A DNA stretch of 34,146 nt from Planctomycetota bacterium (GTDB lineage Bacteria; Planctomycetota; UBA1135; UBA2386). The stretch lies in the NCBI GenBank assembly GCA_020425925.1, contig JAGQRB010000333.1:1-34146 (forward strand), in the 5' to 3' direction. A model generated the notes under the pieces. The model had not been told where the DNA came from. It ran no database searches and saw nothing but the letters and a program-made list of their open reading frames with translations. The translations under genes were made by a program, and so were the position numbers. This document shows, piece by piece, positions 30,726-34,146 of the stretch (positions are counted from its first letter, which is position 1; the number at the start of each line of letters is the position of its first letter).

Positions 30726-33005
30726 ATGGCCATGCAATCGATCCGGTTCGGTCCCTTCCTTCGCAGCCTGGCAGCGCAGCGGATGGCGATGGTCGCCGTC
30801 GTGTCGGCGGCCGCGGCCGGCACGCTGCGCGCGCAGCTGCAGTTCGCCGAGTTGCCTCGCCCGCGGCTGCCGCCCTGGTTCGCGGCTGCGTCGAGCTGGT
30901 TCGCGGTCGAGATCTTCGCGGGCGATTTCGACCGCGATGGCGCCGAGGACCTGCTCACGTTCGCTGGCGCCGAGCTCTGCTGGTTGCGAAACGACGGCTC
31001 CGGCCGGTTCCCGACGATGTCGCCGCTCCCGGTATCCGTCGGCCGCTGGTCCGATCTGGCAGTCGGGGACCTCGACGGCGACGGTGATCTCGACCTCGTC
31101 GTGGAGAATGACGGGCAGAACCAGCTCCTGCTGAACGACGGTACCGGCTCGTTCGTCGACGCCACGTCGGCACGTCTGCCGGTCGACTCCGACCTCACGA
31201 TGGCCGTGGTGCTCGGCGACGTCGACGGCGACGGCGACCTCGACATCGTCTTCGGCAATCACGGGCAGCAGAACCGGCTCTACCGCAACAGCGGGAGCCA
31301 CACCGGTACGTTCCTCGACGCTACCGGGGTCCTGCTGCCGATCGACGCCGATCCGACCCTGGGCCTGGCGCTCGGCGACATCGACGGCGATGGCGATCTC
31401 GATCTGGTGGCGAGCAACTTCCTGGCCGGCTTCGGGGCCCCCGCTGGCCAGAACCGGCTCTATGCCAATGACGGCACCGGCATCTTCGCCGACGTCACCG
31501 CTGCGCAGCTGCCAGGTGGCGCGGACCCGTCGGAGAAGGTGTTCCTGGTCGACATCGATTCGGACGGCGACCTCGACCTGGTGGTGCAGGAGCTCGGCTT
31601 TTGGGTCCAGAGCTGGCCGAGCTGGATCTACGTCGACGCTCCGAACCAGCTGCATCGGAACGACGGCAGCGGGACGTTCGGCGGGCCGGTCGCCGGTCCA
31701 CCGGGGAAGGGCTTGCGCTTCGGCGACGTCGACGGCGATGGCGATCTCGATTTCGTCGCGCTGTCGTACTCGTCGCAACCGAACCAGCTCTATCTGAACG
31801 ACGGAGCGGGCCAGTTCCGCGATGGGACCGCACGGATGCAGAGCAATGCCGGCGGTACCATCGCGCTCGTCGACGTCGACGGCGACGCGGATCTGGACAT
31901 GGTTCACGCGACCCTGCTGGACGGACACGTCTTGGTGAACCTGCAGCGTCAGCTCGACGCTCCGAGCCGGTTCCGGATCGGCCAGACCTACCGATTCGAT
32001 GCCTACCTGCGCGACCCCGGCGGAGCCGGCGGCTTCGCCTTTCCGTTCGCGGCGTTCGGGCCGGGATCGTTGTCGCTCGGGTCCTGGGGCACACTCGGCG
32101 TCGAGCTCGCGACCGCGTTCCCGCTGCCGTTGCTCGCCGTACCGCCGCCGACCGGCCTCGCGTCGGTGGCCGTCAACGTGCCCGCCATGGCTGCGCTCGT
32201 CGGGATCGACTGCTACGCGCAAGCGCTGCTCGTGCCGGCCGCCGCGCCGGCTCGCCTCTCCGCCGTGGTCGCCGATCGACTCGGGTCGGACCCACCGGGT
32301 CTGGTGGTCAACGGCGGCTTCGAACTCGGATCGTCGGGCGTTCAGCATGCGATTCCGGGCTGGACCGCGTCGTCCGGTTGCGGCATCTGGGTCTTCACCG
32401 CCGGGGCCTCGGGCGTCGGACCGCCGATGGCCGGCAGCCGCGGCGTCGGGACGCGCTTCCACTGCAACGTCGGGCCGCTGGCCTTCCACCAGGACGTGCC
32501 GACGACGCCCGGGCGACACTATCTCCTGCGGGTCGGCTACGCGCCGACGCCGGGCAACGCCGACAACCACGTGGTCGTTCGCTGGGACGGCTCCACCGCG
32601 TTCGACCTGCAGCAGGACGGCACGCGGTTGCTCGGCCACGGCGCGTCGCTCTGGAGCTCGCATCGGGCGCTGGTCGCGGCGGCGGCGAGCGGTGCCACGA
32701 CGCGGCTGGAGATCGCGGACGGGGGACCCGCGGGCGACGCCGGTGGCCTCGTCGACGAGGTCGCAGCCCTCGAACTCACCTTCGCGACCGCGATGCTGGT
32801 CGCCGGCGAAGTCGTGCCGGGTCACACGGAGTTCCAGCCCCTGCGCGATCAGCTCGGGCAGGCCGCGACCGCCGCCGCCAACAACGACCCGGTCGCCAAG
32901 GCGGCGGCGCTGGCGGCGTTCGTCGCCGCGGTGAACGCGCTGCCGGCCGGGTCGGTCGATCCACGCGACGCGGCGCTGCTGGTGGCGATTGCCGGCGTGC
33001 TGTAG
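30726..33005 (+). CDS. Secreted FG-GAP/VCBS seven-bladed propeller protein
   Basis: A 759-residue exported protein. The signal peptide ends LRA before QLQ at about residue 37; an in-frame ATG at 30783 would give a shorter one. Seven calcium-binding blade motifs of the integrin/FG-GAP type lie between about residues 67 and 390, for example DLDGDGDLDLV, DVDGDGDLDIV and DIDGDGDLDLV, which suggests one complete seven-bladed ring. A segment at about 416-520 (FRIGQTYRFDAYL onward) resembles the C-terminal module of the other secreted proteins but is internal here. A DUF642-like or choice-of-anchor C-like jelly roll follows (VVNGGFE, PGWT, about 527-680), then an Ala-rich tail. Likely a surface adhesion or carbohydrate-binding protein. 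The start has GGAG seven bases upstream. Confidence 0.82.
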   Translation: MAMQSIRFGPFLRSLAAQRMAMVAVVSAAAAGTLRAQLQFAELPRPRLPPWFAAASSWFAVEIFAGDFDRDGAEDLLTFAGAELCWLRNDGSGRFPTMSPLPVSVGRWSDLAVGDLDGDGDLDLVVENDGQNQLLLNDGTGSFVDATSARLPVDSDLTMAVVLGDVDGDGDLDIVFGNHGQQNRLYRNSGSHTGTFLDATGVLLPIDADPTLGLALGDIDGDGDLDLVASNFLAGFGAPAGQNRLYANDGTGIFADVTAAQLPGGADPSEKVFLVDIDSDGDLDLVVQELGFWVQSWPSWIYVDAPNQLHRNDGSGTFGGPVAGPPGKGLRFGDVDGDGDLDFVALSYSSQPNQLYLNDGAGQFRDGTARMQSNAGGTIALVDVDGDADLDMVHATLLDGHVLVNLQRQLDAPSRFRIGQTYRFDAYLRDPGGAGGFAFPFAAFGPGSLSLGSWGTLGVELATAFPLPLLAVPPPTGLASVAVNVPAMAALVGIDCYAQALLVPAAAPARLSAVVADRLGSDPPGLVVNGGFELGSSGVQHAIPGWTASSGCGIWVFTAGASGVGPPMAGSRGVGTRFHCNVGPLAFHQDVPTTPGRHYLLRVGYAPTPGNADNHVVVRWDGSTAFDLQQDGTRLLGHGASLWSSHRALVAAAASGATTRLEIADGGPAGDAGGLVDEVAALELTFATAMLVAGEVVPGHTEFQPLRDQLGQAATAAANNDPVAKAAALAAFVAAVNALPAGSVDPRDAALLVAIAGVL

Positions 33006-33019
33006 CGGCGTCGAACCGC

Positions 33020-33039
33020 CGGGCGACCGCGTTCGCCCG
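33020..33039 (+). terminator. Terminator-like hairpin after the FG-GAP gene
   Basis: CGGGCGA (33020-33026) and TCGCCCG (33033-33039), 7-base perfect arms with a 6-base loop, 15 bases past the stop and just before the ybaB promoter. There is no T tract. A smaller CGGCG/CGCCG hairpin (33006-33021) overlaps its left side. Confidence 0.55.
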
Positions 33040-33045
33040 AACCCG

Positions 33046-33074
33046 TTGCTCTGACCGGTTGCGTGCCGTACCGT
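33046..33074 (+). promoter_or_regulatory. Predicted promoter of the ybaB-recR-hrpB unit
   Basis: TTGCTC (33046-33051), an exact 17-base spacer and TACCGT (33069-33074), seven bases before the ybaB ATG. There is no Shine-Dalgarno, so the first base of the message may be at or next to the ATG. Confidence 0.6.
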
Positions 33075-33081
33075 CTCCTCG

Positions 33082-33408
33082 ATGGCCACCGGATTCGGCG
33101 ACATGAGCAGCCTGCTGAAGCAGGCCCAGGAGATGCAGCGCCGTCTCCAGGAGACCCAGAAGCTGCTCGACGAGCGCGTCATCGAGGGCACCGCCGGCGG
33201 CGGCGCGGTGCGCGTGCAGGTCAACGGCAACATGCAGCTCGTCGGCGTCAAGATCGAGCCGGCTGCGGTCGACCCGAGCGACGTCGGTGCGCTCGAGGAC
33301 ATGGTCGCGGGCGCGATGCGGCAGGCGCTGAGCCAGGCCAAGACGCTGCGCGACGCCGAGATGGGCAAGGTCACCGGCGGCATGAACCTGCCCGGTCTCG
33401 GCTTCTAG
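33082..33408 (+). CDS. ybaB: YbaB/EbfC family nucleoid-associated protein
   Basis: A 108-residue DNA-binding protein that forms dimers and is almost always encoded next to recR. The N-terminal helix (MSSLLKQAQEMQRRLQETQ, from about residue 8) and the central GGGAVRVQVNGNMQLVGVKIEP strand region are typical of the family. It ends in a Gly-rich MGKVTGGMNLPGLGF tail. ATG at 33082 follows the predicted promoter by seven bases; an internal ATG at 33103 (MSSLLKQ) would match the usual family length and is an alternative. recR begins 32 bases downstream on the same strand. Confidence 0.93.
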   Translation: MATGFGDMSSLLKQAQEMQRRLQETQKLLDERVIEGTAGGGAVRVQVNGNMQLVGVKIEPAAVDPSDVGALEDMVAGAMRQALSQAKTLRDAEMGKVTGGMNLPGLGF

Positions 33409-33440
33409 GCTCCCAGGCTCAGGCTTCCGGCCTCCCGCGC

Positions 33441-34040
33441 ATGGTCGCCCGCGACCGCAGCATCGAGAACCTCATCGAACGCCTGAACCGTCTGCCCGGC
33501 ATCGGGCCGAAGACGGCGGAGCGGCTCGCGTTCCACCTCTTGCGCATCGAGCGCGCCGAAGCGCTCGCGCTCAGCAAGGCGATCGAGGACGTGCGCGCCG
33601 CGGTCAAGACCTGTTCGGTCTGCTTCAACCTCGACGCCCAGGACCCCTGCGGCGTCTGCAGCGACGACAGCCGCGATCGCACGATGCTGCTCGTGCTCGA
33701 GGATCCGCGCGAGCTCGCGCGCTTCGAGGACGTCGGCTACCGCGGGCTCTACCACGTGCTGCAGGGCCGGATGTCGCAGCTCGAGAACATCGGGCCGGAC
33801 GACCTCACGATCGCGCCGTTGCTGCTGCGCGTGAAGCAGGCGCCGCCGGCCGAGATCTGCCTCGCGACCAATCCCGATCTCGAGGGCGAGGGCACCGCGC
33901 GCGTGCTGGCCGAACGGCTGCAGCCGCTCGGCATCAAGGTGACGCGGCTCGCGCGCGGGCTGCCCGCGGGCTCGTCGATCGCACAGGTCAGCAGCTCGAT
34001 CCTCGCCGACGCGATCGAGGGCCGGCGCACGCTCTCGTGA
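33441..34040 (+). CDS. recR: Recombination mediator protein RecR
   Basis: Acts with RecF and RecO to load RecA on gapped DNA. The 199-residue length is normal for the family. The helix-hairpin-helix LPGIGPKTAERLAFHLL is at residues 18-34. The zinc finger has cysteines 58, 61, 70 and 73. The Toprim domain starts near residue 80 with LLVLEDP and contains LATNPDLEGEGTA. ATG at 33441 begins directly before the conserved N-terminus. The stop codon overlaps the GTG of the next gene by four bases, so the two are probably translationally coupled. Confidence 0.97.
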   Translation: MVARDRSIENLIERLNRLPGIGPKTAERLAFHLLRIERAEALALSKAIEDVRAAVKTCSVCFNLDAQDPCGVCSDDSRDRTMLLVLEDPRELARFEDVGYRGLYHVLQGRMSQLENIGPDDLTIAPLLLRVKQAPPAEICLATNPDLEGEGTARVLAERLQPLGIKVTRLARGLPAGSSIAQVSSSILADAIEGRRTLS

Positions 34041-34146
34041 GCGAGCCGCTGCCGATCGACGACATGCTGCCTGCGATCGCGCGGGCGCTCGCCGGCCGGG
34101 GCCGCCCGCTGCTGCTGCTGGCGCCGCCGGGCTCGGGCAAGACGAC
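34037..34146 (+). CDS. hrpB: HrpB-like ATP-dependent helicase, 5' end only
   Basis: Only the first 36 codons are in the window. The start is GTG at 34037, overlapping the recR stop (GTGA). The visible protein opens with LPIDDMLPAIARALAG, then RPLLLLAPPGSGKTT, a Walker A motif placed where HrpB-type DEAH helicases have theirs (LPI near the start, then APPGxGKTT). The HrpB assignment rests on this short stretch; another P-loop helicase is possible. Confidence 0.7.
   Translation, partial: MSEPLPIDDMLPAIARALAGRGRPLLLLAPPGSGKT

Noticed and set aside
29205..33383. A 1392-codon open frame on minus, opposite the kelch, FG-GAP and ybaB genes
   Set aside because: Same artefact: it mirrors the repeats of real plus-strand genes and crosses their promoters and hairpins.

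Overview
The window is GC-rich and densely coded on both strands. It mixes conserved housekeeping genes with large secreted proteins. I infer a member of the Planctomycetota, probably one of its deep, GC-rich lineages. The reasons are the many secreted beta-propeller, kelch, FG-GAP and c-type cytochrome proteins that share a C-terminal beta-rich module, and an OprB-like porin that implies an outer membrane. There is no 16S rRNA gene here, so the phylum is an inference. I see no insertion sequence, prophage, integrase or CRISPR array.

Layout. 1-3686: dnaE (3' end outside the window) and an N-acetylornithine carbamoyltransferase-type gene on the minus strand, then tadA on plus. 3744-5706: a porin-like protein and a six-helix membrane protein. 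5764-13827: minus-strand genes for a modular secreted lipase-like hydrolase, a secreted beta-propeller protein, a two-helix RCK potassium channel and a secreted prolyl oligopeptidase, with tRNA-Ser(CGA) inserted on plus. 13991-19161: two tandem paralogues, each with 14 propeller-type repeats. 19219-21633: a secreted protein with carboxypeptidase-regulatory-like repeats. 21671-22031: SRP RNA and tRNA-Ser(GGA) on minus, divergent from dnaX. 22032-23768: dnaX. 23829-33005: five secreted proteins on plus (beta-propeller/diheme cytochrome, a degenerate gluzincin-like protein, a thioredoxin-like protein, a kelch protein, an FG-GAP protein). 33082-34146: ybaB, recR and the start of hrpB. No gene-free gap exceeds about 200 bases.

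How it fits together. tadA, tRNA-Ser, SRP RNA, dnaX, ybaB and recR form a compact neighbourhood in Bacillus-type genomes. Here the same genes, in the same order, are spread over about 31 kb and separated by secreted-protein genes. The replication and repair genes (dnaE, dnaX, recR, ybaB) keep compact promoters.

Three patterns run through the window. (1) Almost every signal peptide ends just before a glutamine, so mature proteins would start with Gln, as in the 'Q-rule' described for Bacteroidetes. (2) Start sites fall into two classes. In one, a -10-like hexamer lies 6-13 nt before the start codon and there is usually no Shine-Dalgarno. In the other, a longer leader carries a good Shine-Dalgarno. 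(3) Many stop codons are followed by short GC-rich hairpins without a T tract. I consider these patterns, the shared C-terminal module and the unusual carbamoyltransferase the most interesting content. I did not find an obviously new defence or mobile system.
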